This document shows, piece after piece, positions 50,231 to 59,754 of a stretch of DNA of 64,000 bases (positions are counted from its first letter, which is position 1; the number at the start of each line of letters is the position of its first letter). Below the pieces are notes generated by a model. The model made no database searches, was not told the origin of the DNA, and worked only from the letters and a program-made list of their open reading frames with translations. Origin of the DNA: Prolixibacteraceae bacterium UBA6029 (GTDB lineage: Bacteria > Bacteroidota > Bacteroidia > Bacteroidales > Prolixibacteraceae); the NCBI GenBank assembly GCA_002429385.1, contig DIZL01000007.1:29074-93073 (forward strand), in the 5' to 3' direction. The position numbers and the translations under genes are program-made.

Positions 50231-50890
50231 TTACAGCCATTTTTCGAGTGCCTCATTCAAAAACTGATTTACAGGATATAATTCCTTCAATGCAGCTACA
50301 ATTTTCAGGGAATACGCATCGCTTGCTACTGTCGAATCATCTATTCTGGAAGTAAAAGCATAGGATTTATACTTCAGCAGGTCAATCTCCGCGAAATCCT
50401 TCGGAAACCCTTTAGGGGCAGTCTTCAGCTTATCGTCATACATGTCGGGATACACCTTCAGGAATGAGCTATTGGTGATGAGTTGTTTGAACTCTGCCGA
50501 ACGATCGAATATTTCTGTTCGGATGGCTTTCAAGGCATCAGCAGGAGGGCAATACGAACCACCCCCCACAAAGGAAGACCCCGGCTCGATATGGAGATAA
50601 TAACCCGCACCGACACTTTTCCGGCCTCCCTTGGCAATATAACTGCCCATATTGGTCTTGTAGGGCGTCTTATCCGTAGCAAAGCGCACATCCCTGAAAA
50701 TTCGGAATACACAGTTCTTCGCTTCGGGTTCGCCTATTTCAGGATCAAAAGCTGCTATCTCGTGAATGACCTGTTCCGTCAGTAAAAGGATTTTCTTCCG
50801 GCTTGCTTCATACCGGTCGCGGTTCTGATCAAACCATTCCTTGTTGTTGTTTTCTCTCAGTTCCGAAAGAAAGTTGAGTACTTCGTGCAT
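50231..50890 (-). CDS. DUF2461 / TIGR02453 family protein
   Basis: 219 residues with the family's pattern: VLNFLSELRENNNKEWFDQNRDRYE, CVFRIFRDVRFATDKTPYKTN, GAGYYLHIEPGSSFVGGG and the C-terminal LLKYKSYAFTSRIDDS. A conserved cytoplasmic protein found widely in bacteria and fungi; function not established. It is divergent from ispD, with 45 bases between the starts, so the two share a promoter region. Confidence 0.92.
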   Translation of the reverse strand: MHEVLNFLSELRENNNKEWFDQNRDRYEASRKKILLLTEQVIHEIAAFDPEIGEPEAKNCVFRIFRDVRFATDKTPYKTNMGSYIAKGGRKSVGAGYYLHIEPGSSFVGGGSYCPPADALKAIRTEIFDRSAEFKQLITNSSFLKVYPDMYDDKLKTAPKGFPKDFAEIDLLKYKSYAFTSRIDDSTVASDAYSLKIVAALKELYPVNQFLNEALEKWL

Positions 50891-50910
50891 AGGTATTAAA
50901 ATTGAAATTG

Positions 50911-50918
50911 TACATTTG
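50911..50918 (+). promoter_or_regulatory. Bacteroidota -7 element before ispD
   Basis: tacatttg fits TAnnTTTG and lies 17 bases before the ispD ATG. No clear -33 element is visible because the divergent gene starts there. Confidence 0.4.
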
Positions 50919-50935
50919 CTATCAACGTCTAAATT

Positions 50936-51601
50936 ATGAAAAAGTTTGCATTAATAGTAGCCGGAGGATCAGGAAACCGGATGGGAGGCGATATTCCCAA
51001 GCAATTTCTTGAATTGTCGGGCAAACCGGTCCTGATGCACACCATGGAGTCCTTCTGCAATTTTGATCCTGCCTGTGAACTGATCCTGGTGATTCCTGAA
51101 CAACACCGGGAATACTGGGCCGGATTGTGCCTGAAACATACTTTTTCAATTCGTCATAGGGTTGCTGTTGGAGGCAGTACACGGTTTCATTCCGTACAAA
51201 ACGGATTAAAGATTATTGAGGGCAAAGGAATCGTTTTCATCCACGACGGGGTAAGACCACTGGTTAGTCTCGAAACGCTCAACAGATGCTTCGAAACAGC
51301 CAAAAAAAGCGGTAATGCGATTCCTGTTCTGCCCGTAACCGAATCACTGCGCAAAACTGTGGGCAAACAAAACATTTCGGTCGACCGAAGCAACTATTTC
51401 AATGTGCAGACTCCCCAGACCTTTCGGACCGAACAAATACGGAAAGCCTATCAATGCGATTATGATCCGGCCTTTACCGATGATGCTTCGGTTGCCGAAA
51501 AGGAAGGTTTCCCAATATTTATGGTGGCAGGAAACCCCGAAAACATCAAGATCACCAAACCGGTAGACTTAATCATTGCGGAAGCAATTCTGGGAAGATA
51601 A
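50936..51601 (+). CDS. ispD: 2-C-methyl-D-erythritol 4-phosphate cytidylyltransferase
   Basis: 221 residues, the usual length. N-terminal nucleotide loop LIVAGGSGNRMGGDIPKQFL with the conserved Arg and Lys, then HDGVRPLVS at about 104 and DRSNYFNVQTPQTFR near 145, FTDDASVAEKEGFPI and the ending GNPENIKITKPVDLIIAE. It couples MEP with CTP in the non-mevalonate isoprenoid pathway. Stand-alone gene here; IspF is not adjacent. Confidence 0.96.
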   Translation: MKKFALIVAGGSGNRMGGDIPKQFLELSGKPVLMHTMESFCNFDPACELILVIPEQHREYWAGLCLKHTFSIRHRVAVGGSTRFHSVQNGLKIIEGKGIVFIHDGVRPLVSLETLNRCFETAKKSGNAIPVLPVTESLRKTVGKQNISVDRSNYFNVQTPQTFRTEQIRKAYQCDYDPAFTDDASVAEKEGFPIFMVAGNPENIKITKPVDLIIAEAILGR

Positions 51602-51658
51602 TATAGTATGCTTTGGGATCCTAAAATAATCCTGATAGCCATTGTGATGAGTTGATGG

Positions 51659-51747
51659 AGGGGATCCTGAAACAAGTTCAGGATGACGCTACGAGCATCG
51701 GCTCCCCACTGTCGAAGCGTCATGCCGAACTTGTTTCGGCACCCCCT
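51659..51747. repeat. Dispersed hairpin repeat (atcctgaaacaagttcagga type)
   Basis: Contains two facing stems: gatcctgaaacaagttcaggatgacg and cgtcatgccgaacttgtttcggcaccccc. The second shares its ends with the repeat at 19485-19587. This 'gtcatgctgaacttgtttcagcatc' class of repeat is common in Bacteroidota and other environmental genomes. Confidence 0.75.
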
Positions 51748-51834
51748 CAACAACACATTAAACCACTTTTGAACTTACCACCAATTTTCTGTTCTAGTTT
51801 GACTATTTTCACCGCCTTGTTTTAACAACGATTT

Positions 51835-53016
51835 ATGGATTTCAAATCATTTTCTCTGTACCGCCCCCAAATGGAATACCGTCGCTTTGGCAAAACCAAT
51901 AAGAAAGTCAGTGTGATCACCTTAGGTGGTATGCGTTTTAAACATGGCGGCGATGAACCCCGCGAACATATTCCGCAGGATACTCTTGATCAATGCCGCG
52001 ATACCGTTGCGAAAGCGCTTGCCCAAGGCATTAATCTGATTGAAACTGCTCACGGATATGGCAAGAGTGAAACGGTTTATGGTCGCGTGCTGAACGATGA
52101 ACTGAAAATAAAACGCGAATCGTACTTCCTGATGACTAAGGGAAGTCCGAAGACGGCAGAGGATACCCGAAAGATGGTTGCCGGTCAGCTCAAAGCCTTG
52201 AAAACCGGTTATATTGATTTCTATGCCTGGCATGGAATAAATACGTTGGACTTGTTTGAAAAGGCTTGTGCCAAAGGGGGTCCGGTAGAGGAGCTGCTGA
52301 AATTAAAAGCTGAAGGAATCATCGGGCATGTAGGCTTCAGTACCCACGCCCCCCTGGAAGTGATTATCAAGGCCATCGAAACCGACTTATTCGACTTTGT
52401 AAACCTGCACTATTACTACTTTTTCCAGCGGAATAAGGCGGCAATCGATCTGGCAGAGACCAAAGACATGGGGGTATTCATCATCTCGCCTAACGACAAG
52501 GGTGGACAATTATCAAATTCCCCAAAGAAACTGATGGATTTAACGGCTCCCCTTCACCCCATACAATGGAATGCACGGTTTTGCCTGAGCCACCCTGCCA
52601 TTCATACCCTGACTTTTGGGCTGCCCGTAACCGTTCAGTTCGATCACATCAACGGCATTTTTCCTGCCCCTGCCCCGCTTTCTCCTGAAGATGCCCGCAT
52701 CAAACACGATCTGGATGGCCAGAGGCTGCTCGATCCGTATGCCGAATTCGACGGGCATTGTATGATCAACGACCCGTCAGGCTTAAACATTCCTGAAATT
52801 CTTAGATTCCGCACCCTCTGGAAATGCTACGACATGAAAGACTTCGGACTATTCAGGTACAATATGTTTCAGGAGAAAGACCATTGGTTCCCGGGCCATT
52901 TCCCCACTGAAGAGAACCTGAAAAAGATTGACTTATTGCGTTGCCCTTCTAACATTCCGCTTGTTGATCTGATCAAAGAAACCCACGAGGGGCTTTACCG
53001 TCCAAAGATAAAATAG
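51835..53016 (+). CDS. Aldo/keto reductase family protein (393 aa)
   Basis: 393 residues. The N-terminal 280 residues are an aldo/keto reductase barrel: RRFGKTNKKVSVITLGGMRF, NLIETAHGYGKSETVYGRVL (Tyr), YFLMTKGSPKTAEDT (Lys) and FYAWHGINTLDLFEK (His). The last 110 residues (HCMINDPSGLNIPEILRF, KDHWFPGHFPTEENL) form an extension. Related oxidoreductases often carry a C-terminal 4Fe-4S domain, but no Cys cluster is present here, so if derived from those it has lost the cluster. Cytoplasmic; substrate unknown. Confidence 0.88.
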   Translation: MDFKSFSLYRPQMEYRRFGKTNKKVSVITLGGMRFKHGGDEPREHIPQDTLDQCRDTVAKALAQGINLIETAHGYGKSETVYGRVLNDELKIKRESYFLMTKGSPKTAEDTRKMVAGQLKALKTGYIDFYAWHGINTLDLFEKACAKGGPVEELLKLKAEGIIGHVGFSTHAPLEVIIKAIETDLFDFVNLHYYYFFQRNKAAIDLAETKDMGVFIISPNDKGGQLSNSPKKLMDLTAPLHPIQWNARFCLSHPAIHTLTFGLPVTVQFDHINGIFPAPAPLSPEDARIKHDLDGQRLLDPYAEFDGHCMINDPSGLNIPEILRFRTLWKCYDMKDFGLFRYNMFQEKDHWFPGHFPTEENLKKIDLLRCPSNIPLVDLIKETHEGLYRPKIK

Positions 53017-53139
53017 CGCCGGAATAAACATTCAGGCCTGTTTCTGATCAGCGATCAATTCTAATTACGATCCGTCCTGAAATAGTTCCATCGAAAAGGA
53101 TCTAAGTTCCGGGAAACAAATAATGTCACATTCCCAATA

Positions 53140-53291
53140 TTGTGTCACCGCTATGCGGCTTATCTTCGATTCTCTGTACTATTGCTACCATACTACCAGT
53201 GCTATGCACCTGAAAAATAGCCGCATAGCGGTGTAAGTATGGTAGAATTAATTGAAAGAACAAGAATAGAAGCCGCATAGCGGTGACACAA
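53140..53291. repeat. Nested long hairpin (caccgctatgcgg type)
   Basis: Outer arms ttgtgtcaccgctatgcggctt and aagccgcatagcggtgacacaa are perfect complements. Inside, ctaccatac(t)ta pairs with ta(a)gtatggtag, and a further internal copy tagccgcatagcggtg faces a drifted gtgctatgcacc. The middle spacers differ. It lies in the 818-base gap between the aldo/keto reductase and the RND genes. Confidence 0.85.
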
Positions 53292-53467
53292 TTTGTCTAT
53301 ATTCATTCGCAGGAAAAAAACGACATTAAATTGTTTCTATAACTTATCAGTGCAAATTTCATAGTCACTGCTTGTCCAATTTTAAAAACCAACCGTTTCT
53401 TCATACACCTCCAAATCCAGGATTCAACCGTATATCGGAAGTACCCGGGCAGGGATCGGGAGGGACC

Positions 53468-53564
53468 CTCCTGCCATCATCTGTCTTCTATCTGTGTTCT
53501 ATCTGTTATCTTTTCCAGCTTTAGATACAGATAGAAGTCAATTTCAAATTAAATTATGGCAGGC
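53468..53564. repeat. Decayed hairpin with ttctatctgt units
   Basis: cctgccat on the left pairs with atggcagg on the right; inside, cttctatctgtgttctatctgttatc faces gatacagatagaag. Left units are tandem (ttctatctgt twice); the right arm retains one. Same design as the other hairpins but eroded. The rest of 53017-53834 has no convincing gene. Confidence 0.65.
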
Positions 53565-53780
53565 GGGTATAGACCGATCCCCTTCGGGGTATGGCCCCGT
53601 GACAATTCAGAACAGGCTAATTGCCGTCAGGGAGAGGTTCAGGAAAGTGATTTGTCATAAAGCCAAAACAAATCCGGTATTGTCCCATACGGGACAAAGG
53701 ACACAAGTTCCTACAATCATTTTACCGACATTGGGTTCCTTACGGAACCGTTGGATTAAATGCATGCAGTCTGTAAACGC

Positions 53781-53815
53781 AAAAGAGGCTGAACCTTTTC
53801 GGGACAGCCTCTTTT
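53781..53815. terminator. Terminator downstream of RND operon
   Basis: aaaagaggctg ... cagcctctttt forms a perfect 11-base stem with 13-base loop. On the minus strand it lies 20 bases after the RND stop and its 3' side reads cctcttttgcgttt. Confidence 0.85.
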
Positions 53816-53834
53816 CAATTGATAAACTTATAAT

Positions 53835-56800
53835 TTATTTACCTTTCAGTTTCTTGATCCTTTTCAGGTTTTTGCGTTTGGCCAATTTTAAGCGGATGGT
53901 GTAATCGAGCTCGTAAAGGGCCGGTACAAACATCAGTGTTAAGAAGGTTGCAAAGCTCAATCCGAAGATGATGCTCCAGGAGAGTGGTCCCCAGAAGGCC
54001 ACATTATCGCCTCCAAACCAGATGTGAGGGTTCAGTTCAGTGAAAAGGGTCGTGAAGTTGATGTTCATCCCTATTGCAAGCGGCACCAGTCCAAGCATGG
54101 TGGCAGTAGCGGTCAGGATAACCGGAGTCATACGGGTACGGCCTCCTTCGATGATGGCGCGACGGGTCGGAATTCCCTCCTTCTTCTTGACATCGATAAA
54201 CTCGACGATCAGGATTCCGTTTCGGACTACGATACCGCCCAGGGCAACAACCCCCAGACCAGTCATCATGATCACCAGGTCCATATGGAAAATGATGACC
54301 CCAAGCAATACCCCAATGATACTGAAGATGACCTCGCTTAAGATGATCAGCGATTTGCTGACCGAGCTAAACTGGGTGATCAGGATAAAGAAAATTGCGC
54401 CAATGGCAATGATCATCGCTTTCAGAAGGAATGCAACTGTTGCTTGCTGATCTTCCTGTTCACCGGTAAGTTTAATTTCGGTACCTGTATGAAGCTTGTA
54501 TTTTGCAGCTTCGCGTTTGATTACAGGTACAATATCGTTGGCCGAAAATCCTGAAATAACGTTGGAATATACCGTGATGACCCGTTTCTGATTCAACCGT
54601 TTGATACCGGCATACGAAGTGGTATAGTTGATGCGTGCAACCGTTGATAACGGAATACTCCTTAACTGACCTGAGTTCATGTCGCGATAGGTAATTTCAA
54701 GGTTGACCAGTGCGTTAATATTGTCACGGGTAACTTTCGCATAACGAACCATGATCGGATATTCGTCCTCGTCCTGTTTAAATTTCGAGATTTCCTTTCC
54801 GTAAAGGGCTGTACGTATTTCCATACCGATTTGTGCGGTCGAAAGGCCCAGGCGCTGCGCACGATCGCGGTCGAGCTGAATCATGATTTCAGGAGAGTTC
54901 ATCTCGAAATCGGTTTTCAACTCCTCGACTCCGGCAATATGCATGGAGTCCAGGTGATTGCGGAATGCATAGGCATCTTTCACCAGATCCTCCATGTTTT
55001 CACTGGTAATCTCGACATTGATTGGCTTTCCGGTTGGAGGACCACTGCGGTTTTTATCGACCGTAATTTCGGCTCCGGCAATGTTGGCCACTTCTTTACG
55101 GATCATTTCGAGGTATTTGGTAGTCGAAATTCCGGTTTTACGGTTTTTAGGTTCAACAAAATTGACTGAAACCTTCCCCTTGTTGAATGAATTACCCGCG
55201 GAAATTAAGCCCTGTTCTTCGGCGCCTATAGTCACATTTGAGATTATGGATTCCACATCAGGATTATTTTTCCCGATGGCTTTATAAACGCGGGATTCGG
55301 CAATACGGGTAATGCTGTCGGTTACAAGCTGATGGGTACCTCCGGGCATTTTAATGTAAACATACACGTTGGTCGGATCACCTGAGGGGAAAAACAGGAC
55401 GGTTGGCTTTGCGATACTTGTAATCACAACGGTTGCAAAGAAAAGGACTACCATGCCGGCCAATATCCATAATGGGCGTGCCCCTTTCAGGATAAAGCGC
55501 AATTGATTTTCATATTGCCGCATAAACCATGGCCATATCTTCTCCTGAAACGATTTGATCATACGCTTGAGGACAAAACGGAAGAGCAGGATCATCAAGA
55601 CACCAAAGACAAGGAAGTTGGCCATACCATACCATTTGGTAAGATAAAACGTTACTGCAAAGCCGAGCATCACCAGGATGATTGTTCTGATTTTTTTCCA
55701 GCCGCTGCCTTTCTGATATTCTGTGTCATATTCATGTTTCATAAACGAAACAGCAAACACAGGATTAAACACATAAGCTACGAAAAGGGAAGCAAAGAGG
55801 GTAATGATCAGTGTTACGGGCAAATAGTGCATAAACTGTCCAACAATACCTGGCCAGAAAGCCAGCGGGAAGAAAGGAGCCAAAGTGGTGAGTGTTCCTG
55901 ATAGAATAGGCATGAACACTTCACCAGCAGCCTTTTTAGCGGCAATGTTGATGTCAGGATTATACTTGTGAAGACGGTGCGTGTTTTCGATAACCACAAT
56001 AGCATCGTCAACCACAATTCCGAGGGCAAAGATAAAGGCGAACATGACGATCATATTCATGGTGAAGCCCAGTCCCGGAAGGACCATGTAGGCCACAAAC
56101 ATTGACAGCGGCACCGACAAACCAACAAAAAAGGCATTGGTGAACCCCATAAAGAACATCAGTACAATGGTAACCAGGATAAACCCGATGATGATTGTAT
56201 TATTCAGTTCTTCCAGCGTGCTTCGCGTATGGGTACTTTGATCTCCGGTAATGGTGACGGTCATGTCTTTCGGATAGATATGCCCGATGAGTTGATTGTC
56301 AACAATATCTTTTATTTCGTCAGAAGCATCAAGCAGGTTGGCGCCAGTCTTCTTGATTACATTCAGGGTAATTACGTTTTTCCCGTTAAGACGGGCATAG
56401 CTCTCCTGTTCTTCGAAACTGTCTTTTATTTCAGCCAGGTCGCTTAGTTTGATAAAGGCGCCACCCGAAGAATGCACAATGATGTTGCTGATAGTCGGAA
56501 CATCAACGAATTGTCCTTTAATACGAACGGTATTACGTATGCCATTGCTGGTTAAAATACCGCCGGAAATGGTGACATTCTCTGCGGCCACTGCACGTTC
56601 AATATCGCTGAAGGTTACTTTGGCAGCCTGCATCTTAAAGATGTCGGCATTGATCTGAATTTCGCGGTTCAGCGCCCCAACGATATCCACACGGGTAATT
56701 TCCTTCAGGCCTTCAATTTTATTCTGGGCGATCTTGGCATATTTCTTCAGTTTCTCAAGGTCGAAATTACCTGAAATGTTGATGTACATTACGGGCATTT

Positions 56801-57233
56801 CCGAAATGTCCACATCCATGATTGAAGGTTCTGAGGGCAGATCGGTTGGCAGATCGCTTTTCGATTTGTCGACAGCATCGCGGACACGTTGTTTGGCGGT
56901 CTCGATCGAAAGATCAGGATCAAATTCAACGACGATGGACGAGAAGTCGGGAACCGAGTTACTGGTTATTTTCTTGACGTTGGTGATCGACTTCAGCTGT
57001 TTTTCGATCGGACGGGTCACCAGGTTTTCAATATCTTCAGGAGATGTTCCCGGATAGGGTGTATTAACAACGATGTAAGGAATGATTACCTGCGGAAACT
57101 GTTCCTTTGGAATAAAGTAATAATTCATCATCCCCAGGATCGAAATCAGGATGGCAAGTACATACACACTTGTCCGGTTTTCGATGGCCCAGCTCGTTGC
57201 AAAGAATTCTTTAAACTTATTTTTTTCAGACAT
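53835..57233 (-). CDS. RND efflux transporter, HAE1/AcrB-like
   Basis: 1132 residues with 12 helices and two large periplasmic loops. Recognisable motifs: GMMNYYFIPKEQFPQVIIPY at the N-terminus, VTRPIEKQLKS in the first porter domain, the helix-4 motif FALGIVVDDAIVVIEN with the two proton-relay Asp (DD near residue 415), and in the second half GGIVVRNGILIVEF. Helix-6 loop GAEEQGLISAGNS and the GF-loop-like FNKGKVSVNF are present. It expels drugs or lipids by proton antiport, with the adaptor and TolC partner encoded upstream. It has an extra stretch near residues 510-590 compared with AcrB. Last gene of a four-gene operon. Confidence 0.95.
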   Translation of the reverse strand: MSEKNKFKEFFATSWAIENRTSVYVLAILISILGMMNYYFIPKEQFPQVIIPYIVVNTPYPGTSPEDIENLVTRPIEKQLKSITNVKKITSNSVPDFSSIVVEFDPDLSIETAKQRVRDAVDKSKSDLPTDLPSEPSIMDVDISEMPVMYINISGNFDLEKLKKYAKIAQNKIEGLKEITRVDIVGALNREIQINADIFKMQAAKVTFSDIERAVAAENVTISGGILTSNGIRNTVRIKGQFVDVPTISNIIVHSSGGAFIKLSDLAEIKDSFEEQESYARLNGKNVITLNVIKKTGANLLDASDEIKDIVDNQLIGHIYPKDMTVTITGDQSTHTRSTLEELNNTIIIGFILVTIVLMFFMGFTNAFFVGLSVPLSMFVAYMVLPGLGFTMNMIVMFAFIFALGIVVDDAIVVIENTHRLHKYNPDINIAAKKAAGEVFMPILSGTLTTLAPFFPLAFWPGIVGQFMHYLPVTLIITLFASLFVAYVFNPVFAVSFMKHEYDTEYQKGSGWKKIRTIILVMLGFAVTFYLTKWYGMANFLVFGVLMILLFRFVLKRMIKSFQEKIWPWFMRQYENQLRFILKGARPLWILAGMVVLFFATVVITSIAKPTVLFFPSGDPTNVYVYIKMPGGTHQLVTDSITRIAESRVYKAIGKNNPDVESIISNVTIGAEEQGLISAGNSFNKGKVSVNFVEPKNRKTGISTTKYLEMIRKEVANIAGAEITVDKNRSGPPTGKPINVEITSENMEDLVKDAYAFRNHLDSMHIAGVEELKTDFEMNSPEIMIQLDRDRAQRLGLSTAQIGMEIRTALYGKEISKFKQDEDEYPIMVRYAKVTRDNINALVNLEITYRDMNSGQLRSIPLSTVARINYTTSYAGIKRLNQKRVITVYSNVISGFSANDIVPVIKREAAKYKLHTGTEIKLTGEQEDQQATVAFLLKAMIIAIGAIFFILITQFSSVSKSLIILSEVIFSIIGVLLGVIIFHMDLVIMMTGLGVVALGGIVVRNGILIVEFIDVKKKEGIPTRRAIIEGGRTRMTPVILTATATMLGLVPLAIGMNINFTTLFTELNPHIWFGGDNVAFWGPLSWSIIFGLSFATFLTLMFVPALYELDYTIRLKLAKRKNLKRIKKLKGK

Positions 57234-57252
57234 GATTGGTCAGATTTGGGAA

Positions 57253-58371
57253 TTAGAATATTACTTTTTCGCCTTCATTCAAGCTTTGATAGCCGGAGGT
57301 AATGATCTTATCGCCAGAAGCAATTCCTTCTAGGACTTCGACCGTACCATTGTAATCCATACCGGTTTTAATCATTCTTTTTTGGGCGGTCCAGTCATTT
57401 CCCTTTTGGCTGGCGATGTATAAAAATTTGCCTTCCTGATTGTTCTGCACATAGTTTACAGGCAGGCAGAATGCTTTGGCATTGGTATAATCCTTAATTT
57501 TAATGTAGGCGATCATGTTGGCCCTTAACTGAAATTCATTCGATGAAACTTTACATTCCACCTTAAAGGTACGGTTGGTTGGGTCGATAAAACGGCTGGT
57601 GAAATTGAGTTTGGTTTCCAGTTCTTTTCCAAGATCAGGAAAACTGACCAAGACAGGATTACCGTCTTTGATGCGGGTTGCATAAGCTTCAGAAACATCA
57701 GCAGAAATCTTGGCTATTGACATGTTGATCACCCGTATGGTTGAGGTTGGCACTCCGGGGGATGCCATTTGGCCAACACGCAAAGGAAGGCTTTCAACGG
57801 TTCCGTTTATTGGTGATACTATCCTTGCCAGTTTTAGCTGTTCCTGAATGGTACTTGCGCGGTTTTCGAGCGATTCCTTACCCGTTTTAGCCTGAAGGTA
57901 TTGTACTTCGCTGCCTATTTTCTTTTCCCAAAGAGCACTTTGTTTCTCGAAAATGCTCTTGGCCAGCTCAAGCTGAGTGTTTATCTCGGTAAGCGATTGT
58001 TTCAACACCTGGGCATCCAGATCGACCATCACCTGTCCTTTTTTAACCACAGAACCTTCTTTCACATAGACGGCGGTAACAATGCCGGCCATTTGAGGAC
58101 TAACTGCGATATTCTGGTCGCCGTCGACACTACCCTGAACCTGAATGTAATGATCAAAGACACATTCGGCAGCCGCGGTCACCTTTACCGTTAAAGCTTT
58201 ATCTTCGTTTGAGACCCCTGTTGGGTTCACCTCAGCTTCCAAGGTTGCAATCTGAGTGTTTAACTGGTCGCGCTGGGCTTTCATTTTTACAAGCTCTGCT
58301 TTTTTATCGGTAGCTGCACCACACGAAACCAAAAAGGCGATCAGCGTTGAATAAATAATAATCTTTTTCAT
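57253..58371 (-). CDS. RND efflux periplasmic adaptor (MFP), lipoprotein
   Basis: 372 residues with lipobox (LIAFLVSCGAA, Cys at 17), a short alpha hairpin (AELVKMKAQRDQLNTQIATLE), and lipoyl (AGIVTAVYVKEGSVVKKGQV), alpha-hairpin, beta-barrel and membrane-proximal domains (GTVEVLEGIASGDKIITSG). It bridges the RND pump and TolC. It stands 19 bases upstream of the pump gene. Confidence 0.94.
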   Translation of the reverse strand: MKKIIIYSTLIAFLVSCGAATDKKAELVKMKAQRDQLNTQIATLEAEVNPTGVSNEDKALTVKVTAAAECVFDHYIQVQGSVDGDQNIAVSPQMAGIVTAVYVKEGSVVKKGQVMVDLDAQVLKQSLTEINTQLELAKSIFEKQSALWEKKIGSEVQYLQAKTGKESLENRASTIQEQLKLARIVSPINGTVESLPLRVGQMASPGVPTSTIRVINMSIAKISADVSEAYATRIKDGNPVLVSFPDLGKELETKLNFTSRFIDPTNRTFKVECKVSSNEFQLRANMIAYIKIKDYTNAKAFCLPVNYVQNNQEGKFLYIASQKGNDWTAQKRMIKTGMDYNGTVEVLEGIASGDKIITSGYQSLNEGEKVIF

Positions 58372-58398
58372 TGTGTATATTTTACGTTTTATAAATTT

Positions 58399-59742
58399 CT
58401 ATTTGTTCTGAACGTCCTGGTTGATGTTATACAATTTTTCGAGTTTTGATTTTGAACCCTGCAAATCGTAAATACTCTGGTAATAATTGGTCAGGTTGGT
58501 CAGGTATTGGTTCTGGGTGGTCATCAGATCCATGCTGGAGGAGATTCCCTGTTTGTATTTTTCCAGTGTTCGCTGATAGATATCATCCGAAAGTTCCTTG
58601 CTCTTTTTCTGAATTTCATATCTTTCCAGTTTAAGCTTCACATCATTCTGGTATTGGCTGGCCTGCATGACAAGGCTGCTGGAAACAAATTTAGTGGTGT
58701 TTTGTGCTTTTTCCAAAGACATGCGTTTCTGGGCAACAACTGAAGAACGCAGACCGCTGCTAAAAATAGGAATGCTCAGGTTTACGCCAATCAGGTCTTT
58801 GGGCTGAAAGTCAAGCAGAGGGGCCTTTAGTTTTTCAGTATGGTCGTAAAATCCGTTAATTGAAGGAAGATAACTCGACTTAGCCAGTTTCAGGTCAAGA
58901 CCTGCAATAGACTCAGAGGTTTTCGTCAATTGGAAATCGACATTCTGATCAATATTAAATTGTTCGCTGATGAGTTGCAGGCTCGATTTGGAAAGCGAAT
59001 CGCCCGATTCCATCTTATCGGTCAATTCAATTTTGGCTGAATCTTGTAATCCGAGTTGTATTTTTAACAGGCGATAGCCCATATCCAGGTTACTGTCAAT
59101 CTGGTTCACAGCATTACGTATAGTATTTCCGGTCACTACCAGTTGATCGACATCGGTCTTTTCGACGAACCCCTGTTTGTTCATCTCGGTGATTTCATAT
59201 AAGGTTTTGTCTATGTTTTCGAGGTTTTGATTCAGAATTTTGCGGCTTTCCTCGGCCATCTGAAGCATGTGATAAGTGTTGACCACTGTTTCAATCACAT
59301 CAAGTTTTGTTTTCTCCGTATTCTGTTTGGTCAATCCGTAATACACCTTGACGGCCTGAAGGCCAACAAGATATGAGCCGCTAAAGATCAATTGTGAAAC
59401 CGTGATATCGCCCACCGCATTTTGTTTTGGCATCAGAGAAATAGTAGCACCGGGATCGGCTTTGGGATCAAAGAATGAAGCAGGCAGGGTTGGTACCACC
59501 GGATAGTAGGTGTATCCAACCTTTGCATCGATGCGGGGCAATCCTGAAGCAGTGATCTCCCAGATTTTCTTTTGTGCGATCTTTAAATCGAGTTCTGAAT
59601 TGAGAATGTTGGTGTTATTCTGCAAGGCCAGCTTCAATGCATCCTGCAAAGAAAGCTTTACCGGTTCCTGTCCTACAGAAATCAATGTTCCGCACAGGAA
59701 GATGACAGCCAGCAGTAAAATTTGTTTGTGTTTTCTGAACAT
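58399..59742 (-). CDS. TolC-family outer-membrane efflux protein
   Basis: 447 residues. Signal peptide at about 1-24 (ending ISVGQ). The two outer-membrane-factor repeats are present: LSLQDALKLALQNNTNILN near residue 31, SGLPRIDAKVGYTYYP, and the second LKLAKSSYLPSINGFYDHT; the C-terminal helix ends in YQSIYDLQGSKSKLEKLYN. It forms the exit duct of the pump. Lies 27 bases from the adaptor gene. Confidence 0.94.
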   Translation of the reverse strand: MFRKHKQILLLAVIFLCGTLISVGQEPVKLSLQDALKLALQNNTNILNSELDLKIAQKKIWEITASGLPRIDAKVGYTYYPVVPTLPASFFDPKADPGATISLMPKQNAVGDITVSQLIFSGSYLVGLQAVKVYYGLTKQNTEKTKLDVIETVVNTYHMLQMAEESRKILNQNLENIDKTLYEITEMNKQGFVEKTDVDQLVVTGNTIRNAVNQIDSNLDMGYRLLKIQLGLQDSAKIELTDKMESGDSLSKSSLQLISEQFNIDQNVDFQLTKTSESIAGLDLKLAKSSYLPSINGFYDHTEKLKAPLLDFQPKDLIGVNLSIPIFSSGLRSSVVAQKRMSLEKAQNTTKFVSSSLVMQASQYQNDVKLKLERYEIQKKSKELSDDIYQRTLEKYKQGISSSMDLMTTQNQYLTNLTNYYQSIYDLQGSKSKLEKLYNINQDVQNK

Positions 59743-59754
59743 GTTGAATAATGG

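Noticed and set aside
51835..53016. Iron-sulphur aldo/keto reductase
   Set aside because: The C-terminal extension lacks the Cys cluster needed for a 4Fe-4S domain.
53494..53904. 136-codon plus-strand frame in the repeat-rich gap
   Set aside because: It runs through the hairpin remnant and terminator and into the RND gene on the opposite strand; no family match.
54024..57302. Several 100-140-codon plus-strand frames inside the RND and MFP genes
   Set aside because: Shadows of the strongly conserved minus-strand efflux genes.
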